64,000 nucleotides of DNA from G963665005 sp963665005. GTDB lineage: Bacteria > Bacillota > Clostridia > Christensenellales > SZUA-584. Within the stretch, counting starts at the first letter, position 1, and the number at the start of each line of letters is the position of its first letter. A program made the translations under genes and the position numbers. The DNA is taken from the NCBI GenBank assembly GCA_963665005.2, contig CAXXTQ010000001.1, positions 2,666,001-2,730,000 on the forward strand, given 5' to 3'. Below, piece by piece: positions 50,596 to 58,924 of this stretch. Under the pieces are notes generated by a model. It was not told the DNA's origin, did no database searches, and saw only the letters and a list, made by a program, of their open reading frames with translations.

Positions 50596-52581
50596 TTATT
50601 CTAAATCAGCAGGGTGGCAACCTGCCTTTTTCTCGTGATAGTTTTTAGCAGAATTGTTAAACCTGTTCCATATGTTCCATAGCCTTATATCTCCAATCGC
50701 ATCAACTCTTGCAACTCTTTTATTCTCGCGCTTTTCACGTACATTTCTGTTATGCTCTTTATCTCCAAGACCGAACATCTTATTAAAAGCGTACTCGAAC
50801 AGGTCGGGGGCATGAAGAATCGCAGGATTATTTCTTGATGTGATTATGCTATTTGGCCTGTCCATCAAGCGTACTTCATCGGCTGTAAGTAATGCTCTAC
50901 CCGTAAGATTAACGCTTGCAGATGAACTCCCTGATGAATGATGACTACATGAGCTGCTCTTTGAGTGAGTAGCAACGGTATAGTTGCCTAATCTCTTGCT
51001 TATCTCATCTAAAGTCTGAGGTTCATCAGCACATAGATAAATCCATATGGCGCAATTACCTTTAACGGTTATAGCATTTTCGCGCCCATACTTTTCTTCG
51101 ATCTGAGCCAGTGATTGTACAAAGAGATTAAAGCGGATACCACGCCCGCCACCAGCGGTTAGCTTATTTGTAAAGGCAGGTATTTGAGTAAAGTTGCCAA
51201 ACTCATCAAGCACAAAATTAACTCGTCGTTCAAGTCTGCCGCCGCGATTATCCGCTACATTTACAAGCAACTCATAATGCTGTGCTACAAACAAACTCGC
51301 GAGTGAATAATATGTTGTCTTTTCATCAGGCAATATCATAAATAATGCACGTTTTTTAACGCCTGTTTCACGCGGTCTGAAATCACTTGCACAAGTCATT
51401 GAGTAGATTAAAGGATTTGTAAACAGTCTTAAAGTAGTGAGTGCTGCTGTGAAAAACGAACCCCTTGTCCTTGATGGCGCAACATCTGCTATGCCAAGTA
51501 ACGCCTTTGCAGGGTGAGTAGGTGATAGAGTTTTCATATACTTATTAAGTGGTAGCTCTTTATTTGCCATTTGGCACATATTAGCGATAAAGTAATATAC
51601 GTTGGTTAAATTCTGGTATTCAGGACTGCTTTTATTATCATACACCACTGCCAAAATACTACTTACAATAACGGATGCTTCACCATCGTTCCAAATTCTT
51701 TCGCCTTTAGCTTCACCAACTAAAGAGCTTGTAATATCCCAAGCATAGTCAATGGCTTTTGGAATATCATCATCATTTACCGCATCAATAACATTTTGCA
51801 AAAAGTTATATCGACTGCTTTTAAGCGGATTTTTAAAGTCTAAAGTGATGATTTCATACCCCAGTCTTTGCAAAAACGGATGTGTATATTGGTACAATTC
51901 CCCCTTCGGATCTGAAACAATCATGCTTTCGCCTGCAAGTCCCATAAAACCGATGCTTTGGAGAACAACACAGCGGCTTTTACCGCTTCTTGTAGCACCT
52001 ATGCACAGTGTGTGGATATCGTCTCCAATATAATATAGCTTTTCCTTTTCCTTATCCTTATTTATGTGCTTGTTTTTATACATCCCGATAACCGTACCGC
52101 CACTGCCAAGAGCCTTATAACTATCATTCTTTATGACTTCAACATCGTTATATTTAATATCATCAAAGCCACGATTGATTAACTCGGCTATGAAGGGATT
52201 ATTGGTATCCAACTCGAAATGCTCAAAGCATTGATCAAACTCCCTTTTACCAAGCCATTTTGCCGAACCATGTTGTTTTTGTCCGGCTGATACAGGAGTA
52301 GATATTTTTTCTGTTATGTTTTTCAATTCACTTTCGTATGCACTCCCTTTGCGGACAAATAATAGTACGACTATACATAACACCATAACTGCATTAAAGC
52401 ATAAAAAAAGCAACTGGGCTGTTTCGTCAGTTGCAATAATGCGTATACAATTGTTGAGTGTTAGTTGGTGTATCCTCAAAATTTCTGCTCCTATACTAAA
52501 GTGTACTATGGCGGTTAAGTATAGGCTTATTATTACTCCAACTGGGAGTAGGATTGAGAATATGATTATTTTCTTTTTCAC
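50596..52581 (-). CDS. VirD4/TraG-type coupling protein (about 661 aa)
   Basis: The start is probably GTG 52581 (GGGGTGA upstream, membrane helix immediately after); an ATG at 52641 would add 20 residues. Two N-terminal membrane helices, then a VirD4 ATPase with Walker A IGATRSGKSRCVVLQS, IVSDPKGELYQYTHPFL, Walker B FVLDEFGNFTQIP and NLFVQSLAQIEEKYG. It delivers the relaxase-DNA complex to the channel. Corresponds to the CD1115-type coupling protein of CTn4-like ICEs. Confidence 0.93.
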   Translation of the reverse strand: MKKKIIIFSILLPVGVIISLYLTAIVHFSIGAEILRIHQLTLNNCIRIIATDETAQLLFLCFNAVMVLCIVVLLFVRKGSAYESELKNITEKISTPVSAGQKQHGSAKWLGKREFDQCFEHFELDTNNPFIAELINRGFDDIKYNDVEVIKNDSYKALGSGGTVIGMYKNKHINKDKEKEKLYYIGDDIHTLCIGATRSGKSRCVVLQSIGFMGLAGESMIVSDPKGELYQYTHPFLQRLGYEIITLDFKNPLKSSRYNFLQNVIDAVNDDDIPKAIDYAWDITSSLVGEAKGERIWNDGEASVIVSSILAVVYDNKSSPEYQNLTNVYYFIANMCQMANKELPLNKYMKTLSPTHPAKALLGIADVAPSRTRGSFFTAALTTLRLFTNPLIYSMTCASDFRPRETGVKKRALFMILPDEKTTYYSLASLFVAQHYELLVNVADNRGGRLERRVNFVLDEFGNFTQIPAFTNKLTAGGGRGIRFNLFVQSLAQIEEKYGRENAITVKGNCAIWIYLCADEPQTLDEISKRLGNYTVATHSKSSSCSHHSSGSSSASVNLTGRALLTADEVRLMDRPNSIITSRNNPAILHAPDLFEYAFNKMFGLGDKEHNRNVREKRENKRVARVDAIGDIRLWNIWNRFNNSAKNYHEKKAGCHPADLE

Positions 52582-52615
52582 TTCGTTATCACCCCGCACT
52601 TGTAAAACATATTCA

Positions 52616-53101
52616 TCATTGTTCAAGCTCCAATGTATCATCTAACTCCATTCTTTTATCCGTTTCGTATAAATATTCGTCCAAAGCTTCAATCTCTAAT
52701 CCCTCAATCTTTTCTACAATTTGCCCTATGCTTTTACGTGTCGCATGGTCTGAATCTGGGAATGTGCCAGCCTTTACAAGTCCGCTGTGAATGAGTAAGA
52801 GTTCGCTTTCATCAAACATACGCCCACGAGATATTAGACCGCTACGTTCTGCAAAATCGCTCTTTGCACGCTCGAAATCTGTAAAATAGTTACCATAATA
52901 CATATCCCCTTGGAAGCCGCGTTGCCATGTAACAAACTCAAATTCATGTTCAGGTATTCTGTCATCAAATTTTTTAACTGCAAAGACTATTCCGTCATAC
53001 TCTAATAGTTTTTTGTAACCGCTCCGTAAGCCCTTCGCTTTTAAATCGGGTGCTTTTTTGAACAGTTCAATAATTTCATTTAACATACTTTTCTTTTTCA
53101 T
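52616..53101 (-). CDS. Conjugative-element protein of unknown function (161 aa)
   Basis: ATG 53101 follows AAGGAGG. Soluble; an N-terminal helix (SMLNEIIELFKKAPDLKAKG), a middle alpha/beta region with HEFEFVTWQRGFQGDMYYGNYFTDFERAKSDFA, and an acidic helical C-terminus. Located between relaxase and coupling protein, so it may be an auxiliary processing factor. The YGNYFTDFERAKSDFAERSGLI segment recalls small proteins annotated in this position of related elements. Confidence 0.7.
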   Translation of the reverse strand: MKKKSMLNEIIELFKKAPDLKAKGLRSGYKKLLEYDGIVFAVKKFDDRIPEHEFEFVTWQRGFQGDMYYGNYFTDFERAKSDFAERSGLISRGRMFDESELLLIHSGLVKAGTFPDSDHATRKSIGQIVEKIEGLEIEALDEYLYETDKRMELDDTLELEQ

Positions 53102-53113
53102 GAAATCCTCCTT

Positions 53114-54931
53114 CTATCGTTCATACTGTCCCCAATCAATGGATCTGTTTTCTAGTTTCTTTGCAAGGTCAATCCTTGCTTGTTTAGATAGTTCGCTGTT
53201 TTTCAATCGGTTAGCCTTTGCTTGATTGCTCTTAGAACCACGAGTAAGCATACGGGCAATTTGCATGATTAAGTTGCCCGCAGCTTGTTTTTGATATAGT
53301 TCTTGTTTTTGCATCCATTCTTTAGTACCAATTTCTTTTTCAATTTCATCAACCTCTTTGACCGCTTTTAAGAGCTTGTTTCCTATGCTCTTTAAGATAG
53401 CATTATGAGCATAGTCTCTAGCATCTTTTACACTATCGGGATTATCAGCATATACCTTTCGTATTTCTTCAGCAGTATTGAGATAGGTATGGTATGCACT
53501 TTTACAAGCAGCATTGCTCATTATGATTTTCATTACCGCCTTATCAATTTCAGCCTTTATATTTGGTGGCATATACTGATACTTTAGAACTCCCTTTGAG
53601 GGTGCGATAGCCTTTATATGCATAATCTCTTTGGCTATATATTCAAGTTGTTTATCCGAAAACTTAGGATTTATCATTTCTTCATCCGCAAAGTCCGGGG
53701 ATATAGAGGATAGCTGTTCTTTTAACGTCTTAAATTCATCATCCGTCATTTCATCTATAATAGTATTAAAGTCATTAAAAAAAGGATGAAGCGCTGTTTT
53801 TATTTCCTTAAACGCTTCATCCTTTCTGTTGTATAGTTCTTTAAACGTGTCTTGAAATACCGCTTTTGCAAATTGCCCTCGTATCCATTCCATTTTTTCA
53901 TCAAAGATTATCTTTGGTACGTAAGGGTCTTTTACATCTTGGTTTTTATCCCAAAATATAAGATGGCAATGACTTTGGTCTTTCTTCATATGATATGCTG
54001 AAATCCATTCTAGGTTTTCAATCTTGATATTATTCGCTTTAGCAACATCAGACATTTTTGAAGAAAGCAGCTCTTTCCATCTTGTCCTGTTTTTAAAGCC
54101 TTGTGTAATGACTTCGTCAGCAGAGAGTGAGATGAAACCATGGTAGAGGATGCATTTATCTGCTTGTGATTTTTGCTGTACATACTTAACGGTATCGCTC
54201 AAGCTCTGTACGTTGACAGGCAAGCGATTGCCGTTCATGCACCCGAACAACCCGTGTTCCATGCCTTGATTCAAAACTACTTTTGAATTGCTGTTCTTTG
54301 CTATATATGGAATGTAGTTGCTTAAGTATTGCTTTAAGCCTGCTTTATTTGGGGCAAGGTAGAGTTGATTATATACGATACTATAACCTTCTTTCTTTAA
54401 TAGTATTTCCAATAGAATTTCAACAATTTCTTTATTAAACTGTGATTCTGCATGTTGTCGCATATACGCAATTGCAAAATCTTTCGTCCATGCAGGACGA
54501 TAAACTCTGCGGGATATAAGAGCAGAGTAGACATCAGCAACAGAAATAATTTGAGTAAATATTGACACCTTTTCATATGATTTTTTCATATAACCATTAC
54601 CATCATTTCTCTCGTGATGATTTAATGCCACCTCAGATGCTATTTGCATAAGCCTATTGTCATACTTGGATAATATTCTACTCCCTATACTAGTGTGGAG
54701 TTTCATAATCTCAAATTCCTCGGTAGTTAATTTTGCTGGCTTATTCAGTATCTCTTTAGGAATATATTCTTTTCCTATATCGTGATATAAGGATGCAATC
54801 ACTATTCCATCAATTTCAACTTTACACAATTTTAGTTTTTCAGCTATTTTTTTTGCAATACTCGCTACCTCTAATGAATGGGTATATAGTTGCTCAGTAA
54901 TAATAATCACCTCCAATATCAGCCAAATCAT
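53114..54931 (-). CDS. HD-GYP domain fused to a MobL-type relaxase (about 605 aa)
   Basis: One uninterrupted frame. The N-terminal about 175 residues are HD-GYP: HDIGK (50-54), KPAKLTTEEFEIMKLHTSIG, HHERNDGNGYM (105-115, Met in place of the Pro of GYP) and VADVYSALISRRVYRPA. From about 185 a MobL/MobP-type relaxase follows: NKAGLKQYLSNYIPYIAK, GLFGCMNGN, HGFISLSADE, and an HUH-like SAYHMKKDQSHCHLIFW (His 314, 321, 323). The last 200 residues are helical. The relaxase nicks oriT; HD-GYP domains degrade cyclic di-GMP in known cases. The start is uncertain: ATG 54931 or a codon after GGAGGTG (about 54910). Confidence 0.8.
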   Translation of the reverse strand: MIWLILEVIIITEQLYTHSLEVASIAKKIAEKLKLCKVEIDGIVIASLYHDIGKEYIPKEILNKPAKLTTEEFEIMKLHTSIGSRILSKYDNRLMQIASEVALNHHERNDGNGYMKKSYEKVSIFTQIISVADVYSALISRRVYRPAWTKDFAIAYMRQHAESQFNKEIVEILLEILLKKEGYSIVYNQLYLAPNKAGLKQYLSNYIPYIAKNSNSKVVLNQGMEHGLFGCMNGNRLPVNVQSLSDTVKYVQQKSQADKCILYHGFISLSADEVITQGFKNRTRWKELLSSKMSDVAKANNIKIENLEWISAYHMKKDQSHCHLIFWDKNQDVKDPYVPKIIFDEKMEWIRGQFAKAVFQDTFKELYNRKDEAFKEIKTALHPFFNDFNTIIDEMTDDEFKTLKEQLSSISPDFADEEMINPKFSDKQLEYIAKEIMHIKAIAPSKGVLKYQYMPPNIKAEIDKAVMKIIMSNAACKSAYHTYLNTAEEIRKVYADNPDSVKDARDYAHNAILKSIGNKLLKAVKEVDEIEKEIGTKEWMQKQELYQKQAAGNLIMQIARMLTRGSKSNQAKANRLKNSELSKQARIDLAKKLENRSIDWGQYER

Positions 54932-55020
54932 GACCACCCGTCCATGTACTGTTCCAAGGAAAATGGACATTGAGCAAAAACACCCCCTGTTGTAGGATTA
55001 AACAACAGGGGGTAATTTAT

Positions 55021-55320
55021 ATGACACGAAAATATACACACTTAAAGCATTTGGAACCGATCATATTCAAAATGAAAGGGGAAGGAATCAGTAACGCTGA
55101 GATTGCAGAGTCTCTTGGTGTAAGCAAGTCACAAATCAAAGACTTGGTAAAACGGCACAATCGCCGGAGAATAAATGTAGATAAGATACCTACAAAGCCA
55201 AAAGGCCGTCCTAGAAGAAAACCTATTAATTCATGGAAAGCGTTAGAAACAGAAAACGCCAAACTGAAAATGGAGAATGAGTTGCTGCGGGATTTTCTCT
55301 CTGCTACAGAAAGGGAGTGA
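55021..55320 (+). CDS. IS3-family transposase OrfA (99 aa)
   Basis: ATG 55021 preceded by AGGGGGT. Helix-turn-helix ISNAEIAESLGVSKSQIKDLVKRH and a leucine-zipper-like C-terminal helix ALETENAKLKMENELLRDFL. It binds the IS ends and dimerises with OrfB. Overlaps orfB by 4 bp (GTGA). Confidence 0.9.
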   Translation: MTRKYTHLKHLEPIIFKMKGEGISNAEIAESLGVSKSQIKDLVKRHNRRRINVDKIPTKPKGRPRRKPINSWKALETENAKLKMENELLRDFLSATERE

Positions 55321-56171
55321 GGCCTGCGTTAAAGTTTGGTGTAATCTATCGTCATAAAACTAAATATTCTATCTGTGATATGTGTCGCTTCTTCAAGGTT
55401 TCTCGCAGCGGGTATTATGCATATGTTCGTAAAATGGATAAACCTGATAAAGACGAGCCGCTTGCTCAGATGATTGCCGAGTGCCAAAAACGCTGTGGCA
55501 AAACATATGGGTGTCGCAGAGTGCAAATATGGCTGGAACGAGAAAAGGATATATCTCATAACTACAAAACAATCTGGCGAATCATGCATAAATACGGACT
55601 TCTTGCCGAGATCCGGCAACGTAGATTTAAGCCTGCGGGCCAACGGTTTCACCGTTATCCGAATTTGCTAAATCGAGAATTTTCTGCTCAGCGTCCGAAT
55701 CAAAAGTGGGTGACAGATATCAGCTATATTCAAACAGGACAAGGAACGTTGTATCTTTCCATAATCCGTGATCTATTTGATAACAGCATTGTGGCATTTA
55801 AGACGCATGTCCGGCAAAGTGTCAAACTGACACTCGATACAGTAAGAGCTGCTGTAGAAAATGAAGCAGTCACTGCGGAGTTACAGCTCCACAGTGACCA
55901 AGGGTTTCAATACACTTCCCATGAGTATTTCAACCTGACAAAATCGTACGGCATTATACCGTCTATGTCAAGACGTGCAAATCCGTATGATAACGCGATG
56001 GCTGAAAATTTCTTTAGCATACTGAAATCCGAATGTATCCGAAGAGTAAAGATTAGAACGTTTGATGAAGCCAGACAGCTGATTGATGAATACATCCACT
56101 TCTACAACTTTGAGCGTATTCAGCTAAAGACAAAACTGACACCGTATGAAAAACGATGTCAGTTTGCTTAA
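55317..56171 (+). CDS. IS3-family transposase OrfB, DDE integrase (284 aa)
   Basis: Starts at GTG 55317 overlapping the orfA stop. HTH_21-type domain (about 45-100) then an rve core with Asp in WVTDISYIQTGQG, Asp in LHSDQGFQYTS and Glu in YDNAMAENFFSILKSE. Complete for the family, so the IS is probably functional. Confidence 0.93.
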   Translation: MRPALKFGVIYRHKTKYSICDMCRFFKVSRSGYYAYVRKMDKPDKDEPLAQMIAECQKRCGKTYGCRRVQIWLEREKDISHNYKTIWRIMHKYGLLAEIRQRRFKPAGQRFHRYPNLLNREFSAQRPNQKWVTDISYIQTGQGTLYLSIIRDLFDNSIVAFKTHVRQSVKLTLDTVRAAVENEAVTAELQLHSDQGFQYTSHEYFNLTKSYGIIPSMSRRANPYDNAMAENFFSILKSECIRRVKIRTFDEARQLIDEYIHFYNFERIQLKTKLTPYEKRCQFA

Positions 56172-56269
56172 ATCATAGTAATTCTACGATAGGGGTATTC
56201 TTTTCTGTCCTATAACTCTGGAACAGTACACCAACGGGTGGTTTGCACAAGGGCTATAAGCCCATGCTA

Positions 56270-56960
56270 CCGGCCAGCGCCTAAAGACGCTGGCTTTCAC
56301 ATTTGTTCAAGCCTCTAATGCCATTGCCACTTTTGCCACTCCTAAAGGAGTGTTCGTAATACCAGCTACCCCTTAAAGGGGTCCTCGTACTCTTTTACAC
56401 TCAGCTTGTCTAAGGCTATATCATGTTTCTCTTGTTCTTCGATATATTTCCTTATGGTTGCTTCGTTTAGTCCTACTGTACTTACATAATATCCTTCCGC
56501 CCAAAAGTGCCTGTTCCCAAATTTATACTTCAAATTTGCATGCTTATCGAACATCATCAGCGCGCTTTTTCCCTTCAGATATCCCATAAAACTTGATACG
56601 CTTAGTTTAGGCGGTATACTAACCAACATGTGTATATGGTCTTGCATCAAATGCCCTTCCAGTATTTCCACTCCTTTATACTTGCATAATTGCTTTAGTA
56701 TTTCTCGCATACTGCTTTTGTATTGATTATAGATCGCTTTACGCCTATACTTAGGTGTAAATACTATGTGGTATTTGCACATCCATTTTGTATGTGCAAA
56801 GCTGTTTGTTTTATTTGCCATTAAATCACCTTTCCTTTCTTTGCTATAGAGACTTGAACATCCCTATACTACTGGAAAGGTGATTTTTTGTATAACTTTT
56901 ATCGCGCACCCGCATAGCGGGTGGTTTATATCTCGCACGCTTTGCGTGCTCGACAGGCTA
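56270..56960 (-). mobile_element. IS200/IS605-type element (approximate ends)
   Basis: Encodes a lone TnpA; hairpins typical of the subterminal ends are visible on both sides: GCCAGCG/CGCTGGC at 56273-56294 on the 3' side, and ACCCGCATAGCGGGT plus GCACGCTTTGCGTGC near 56910-56950 on the 5' side. Exact cleavage sites cannot be fixed by eye. No inverted terminal repeats or target duplication are expected. Confidence 0.75.
56366..56821 (-). CDS. tnpA: IS200-type Y1 transposase TnpA (151 aa)
   Basis: Single-strand HUH transposase. Visible: YHIVFTPKYRRK, the HUH motif in DHIHMLVSIPP, and the catalytic Tyr region GYYVSTVGLNEATIRKYIEEQ. Length and motifs are complete. ATG 56821 follows GAAAGG. Confidence 0.95.
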   Translation of the reverse strand: MANKTNSFAHTKWMCKYHIVFTPKYRRKAIYNQYKSSMREILKQLCKYKGVEILEGHLMQDHIHMLVSIPPKLSVSSFMGYLKGKSALMMFDKHANLKYKFGNRHFWAEGYYVSTVGLNEATIRKYIEEQEKHDIALDKLSVKEYEDPFKG

Positions 56961-56976
56961 AAGCCTTAATAAAAAA

Positions 56977-56999
56977 AGAGCTGATTATTTATCAACTCT
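56977..56999 (-). terminator. Terminator of the toxin-antitoxin/RHH operon
   Basis: Minus strand AGAGTTGA...TCAGCTCT followed by seven T, about 45 bp after the toxin stop at 57041. Confidence 0.7.
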
Positions 57000-57040
57000 T
57001 TAGATAATAGATTGTATTTATTAATCAGTGCCGACGCACC

Positions 57041-57316
57041 TTAATTAATATTCTCATAATGTGTCCATACGCTGATTACTTTAACAATTTTCTCTTTTTC
57101 ATATACCATATAAACCAAGCGGTGTTGTCTGTTTATCCGTCTGGAGTATGCACCTTTCATGTTCCCAAGTAGTTTCTCAAAAGGCGGATATTCTTCGTAT
57201 GGATTTTTTTTTAGTATCTCAATTAACGCATCGATTTTGTCTTTAAAGCCAGCTTGGCTTGCATGCTTCTTTTCTTTCAATCCTTGTTTTGTGTATACTA
57301 CTTTATATTTATTCAT
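57041..57316 (-). CDS. YoeB/Txe-family mRNA interferase toxin (91 aa)
   Basis: ATG 57316 (MNKYKVVYTKQG) overlaps the antitoxin end by 8 bp; a frame start at 57328 is also present. RelE/YoeB fold with PFEKLLGNMKGAYSRRINRQHRLVYMVYE and a C-terminal VISVWTHYEN, keeping the Glu, Arg and His-Tyr positions of YoeB toxins. It would cleave ribosome-bound mRNA. Maintains the element in its host together with the antitoxin. Confidence 0.92.
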   Translation of the reverse strand: MNKYKVVYTKQGLKEKKHASQAGFKDKIDALIEILKKNPYEEYPPFEKLLGNMKGAYSRRINRQHRLVYMVYEKEKIVKVISVWTHYENIN

Positions 57317-57548
57317 CGTCAGTAACACATTCGTCTAATGGCGTATTTATTCCTTCGACTATTTTCTTCTCCATTCCTGGTATAGATGATAAATGCAATG
57401 TTTCCTCCATGGATTTATAATCTTCTTCTGATAACATAACAACATTACCCTTTTTACCGGTAATAAAAGTAGGTTCATGGTTTTTTATTGTCTCTTCAAT
57501 CAATTTATAAAAATTAGATCTCGCTTTTGTTGCATTTAATATTGACAT
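57309..57548 (-). CDS. Phd/YefM-family antitoxin (79 aa)
   Basis: ATG 57548 follows GGAGG. N-terminal DNA-binding fold ILNATKARSNFYKLIEET and KKGNVVMLSEEDYKSMEETLHL, then a C-terminal toxin-neutralising tail. Probably autoregulates the pair. Confidence 0.92.
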   Translation of the reverse strand: MSILNATKARSNFYKLIEETIKNHEPTFITGKKGNVVMLSEEDYKSMEETLHLSSIPGMEKKIVEGINTPLDECVTDDE

Positions 57549-57628
57549 AACGCCAACCTCCTTCGCGTACGTAATTCCGCACGCTTATTATATGTTTATT
57601 CTATGCAATTGTCAACCTTTTGATACTT

Positions 57629-58069
57629 TCAAATTTTCTTATTCAGCTTTTTTTCGCTCTCTGTCATAAACTCATCAATACGTTTATCCCTGACCTGCAT
57701 ATGGGCAACAGCTAACTTTTTGCTTTCCATCAATGCATTTTCAAATTCAACTTTCATATGGTGTGGAACAAAATCAGCTAATGCTTTTGCGTTCAAATAA
57801 TAACTTGCTGCTGAAGATATACCACCTTTGATTACACATTTGATAATCCTGTCAACTTGTGGTTTAAGGTAGCTTTCAAGCTCTGCACGAATATGCGAGC
57901 GAATGTTGTCTATATCGGCTAGAGTGGCATCAACAGATAATCCTTTATCAATATAATTCCTTATTAATTCGCTTGGAGTTATTTGCCTTTTTGCGGATAG
58001 TTGTTCAAGTGATTTGTATGTATTCATTGACAATAAAAACGAGACTTTCTTTATTTCTTTTTTACTCAT
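57629..58069 (-). CDS. Ribbon-helix-helix, MobC-like accessory protein (146 aa)
   Basis: ATG 58069 follows AAAGGA. N-terminal RHH pattern KKVSFLLSMNTYKSLEQLSAKRQITPSELIRNYIDKGL, then a helical C-terminus. Position directly beside the predicted oriT suggests a relaxosome accessory factor that opens or bends the nic region. Specific family not identified. Confidence 0.75.
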   Translation of the reverse strand: MSKKEIKKVSFLLSMNTYKSLEQLSAKRQITPSELIRNYIDKGLSVDATLADIDNIRSHIRAELESYLKPQVDRIIKCVIKGGISSAASYYLNAKALADFVPHHMKVEFENALMESKKLAVAHMQVRDKRIDEFMTESEKKLNKKI

Positions 58070-58182
58070 AACGTTCCTTTCTCAATCCGACAAAAATCCG
58101 ATATAAATATCAACAATCGGATTGCTAGAATCTTAAAAAACCTTCGTATATCTGCAAAAAGCTGTGCTTTTTGGCTGTTTTG

Positions 58183-58211
58183 GGTATCGGTAATCCGATA
58201 CCTTATCTTGC
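58183..58211 (+). other. Predicted origin of transfer (oriT) with nic site
   Basis: An 8-bp inverted repeat GGTATCGG-TAAT-CCGATACC (58183-58202) is followed after 8 bases by C in TTATCTTG-C. This fits the IncP/MobP nic consensus YATCYTG^Y, with predicted nick between 58210 and 58211. It lies in the only gene-free gap (58070-58285) between the RHH and sortase genes. An open frame across it (58066-58269) has no ribosome-binding site and is not believed. Confidence 0.7.
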
Positions 58212-58285
58212 ACAAGAGTTCCATTCGCTTCGCTCTTGGCTTTATTGCTCCCTGTGGTCGCTTTTTCAACGGCAGAAAAATAAAA

Positions 58286-58924
58286 TCATTCTATGAGTTC
58301 TGCTTGAACTAAAAGCCTATGTGTTGCTTTTCGAACTGGGGTACAAGTTAAAAGTGTTAGTTTCTTCTGTCCTTCACCAAACTGAAATAATGAATCATCA
58401 CCAGGCTTAATTACTGTGAGCGCATAAACTTTGTAATCATATGTTTTACCAGCTATTGTGGTCAACTTAATAATATCGCCAATATCAACTTCATTAAGTC
58501 GGTTAAACATTTCACCGCAAGTATAGTTTCTGTGCCCTGCAATAATGCAGTTGCCAACCTCGCTAATATCAGCAGTATCAGGGACGTGACCAAGAGCTAC
58601 CTTTAGTTTTGAGTTCTCCACGCCTTCTACAACCGGCAATCTTAAATCAATTATTTCAATGGTAATGATACCGATTCCTTTGACTGTATTGAGCAGGTTA
58701 GCGGATGGCAGCGGAGTTATAAAGCTGTCATAAATGTCTACATCATCATCTGTCTGTAGCATCACCTCAATGGCTTCATTGCCACTTTCGATTGCCTTTA
58801 GTATTTCTTCTTGCTTTTGTAGGTTTTGCTGATTGTCCAAAGTCGGTTTGACGGCAAAAAATAAACCTGCACATATAAGCAGGATGATTATAACGATCAA
58901 TATTAATTTTTGTAATCCTTTCAT
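58286..58924 (-). CDS. Class D-like sortase (212 aa)
   Basis: ATG 58924 overlaps the TOPRIM gene stop (ATGA). N-terminal membrane helix (about 7-27), then a sortase barrel with catalytic His in CIIAGHRNYTCGEMFNRL, Cys in LTLLTCTPVRKATHRLL and the downstream Arg. The LTLLTCTP and GHR blocks fit class D/C-type sortases. The only sortase substrate visible is the IPKTG adhesin at 25280, on the same element. Confidence 0.9.
   Translation of the reverse strand: MKGLQKLILIVIIILLICAGLFFAVKPTLDNQQNLQKQEEILKAIESGNEAIEVMLQTDDDVDIYDSFITPLPSANLLNTVKGIGIITIEIIDLRLPVVEGVENSKLKVALGHVPDTADISEVGNCIIAGHRNYTCGEMFNRLNEVDIGDIIKLTTIAGKTYDYKVYALTVIKPGDDSLFQFGEGQKKLTLLTCTPVRKATHRLLVQAELIE

Larger units (their letters stand above)
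54950..56225 (+). mobile_element. IS3-family insertion sequence (1276 bp)
   Basis: Terminal inverted repeats TGTTCCA-AG...AAATGGACA and, at the right end, the complement of TGTTCCAGAG...TAGGACA. A 4-bp direct repeat GTAC flanks it (54946-54949 and 56226-56229). Flanking bases CCACCCGT (54934-54941) and ACGGGTGG (56234-56241) pair, so it inserted into the loop of a hairpin. It encodes the usual overlapping orfA/orfB pair and interrupts the region just upstream of the relaxase gene. Confidence 0.9.

Noticed and set aside
58066..58269. 67-codon minus-strand frame over the gap between RHH and sortase genes
   Set aside because: No ribosome-binding site, odd composition, and it overlays the palindrome and nic-like sequence better explained as oriT.
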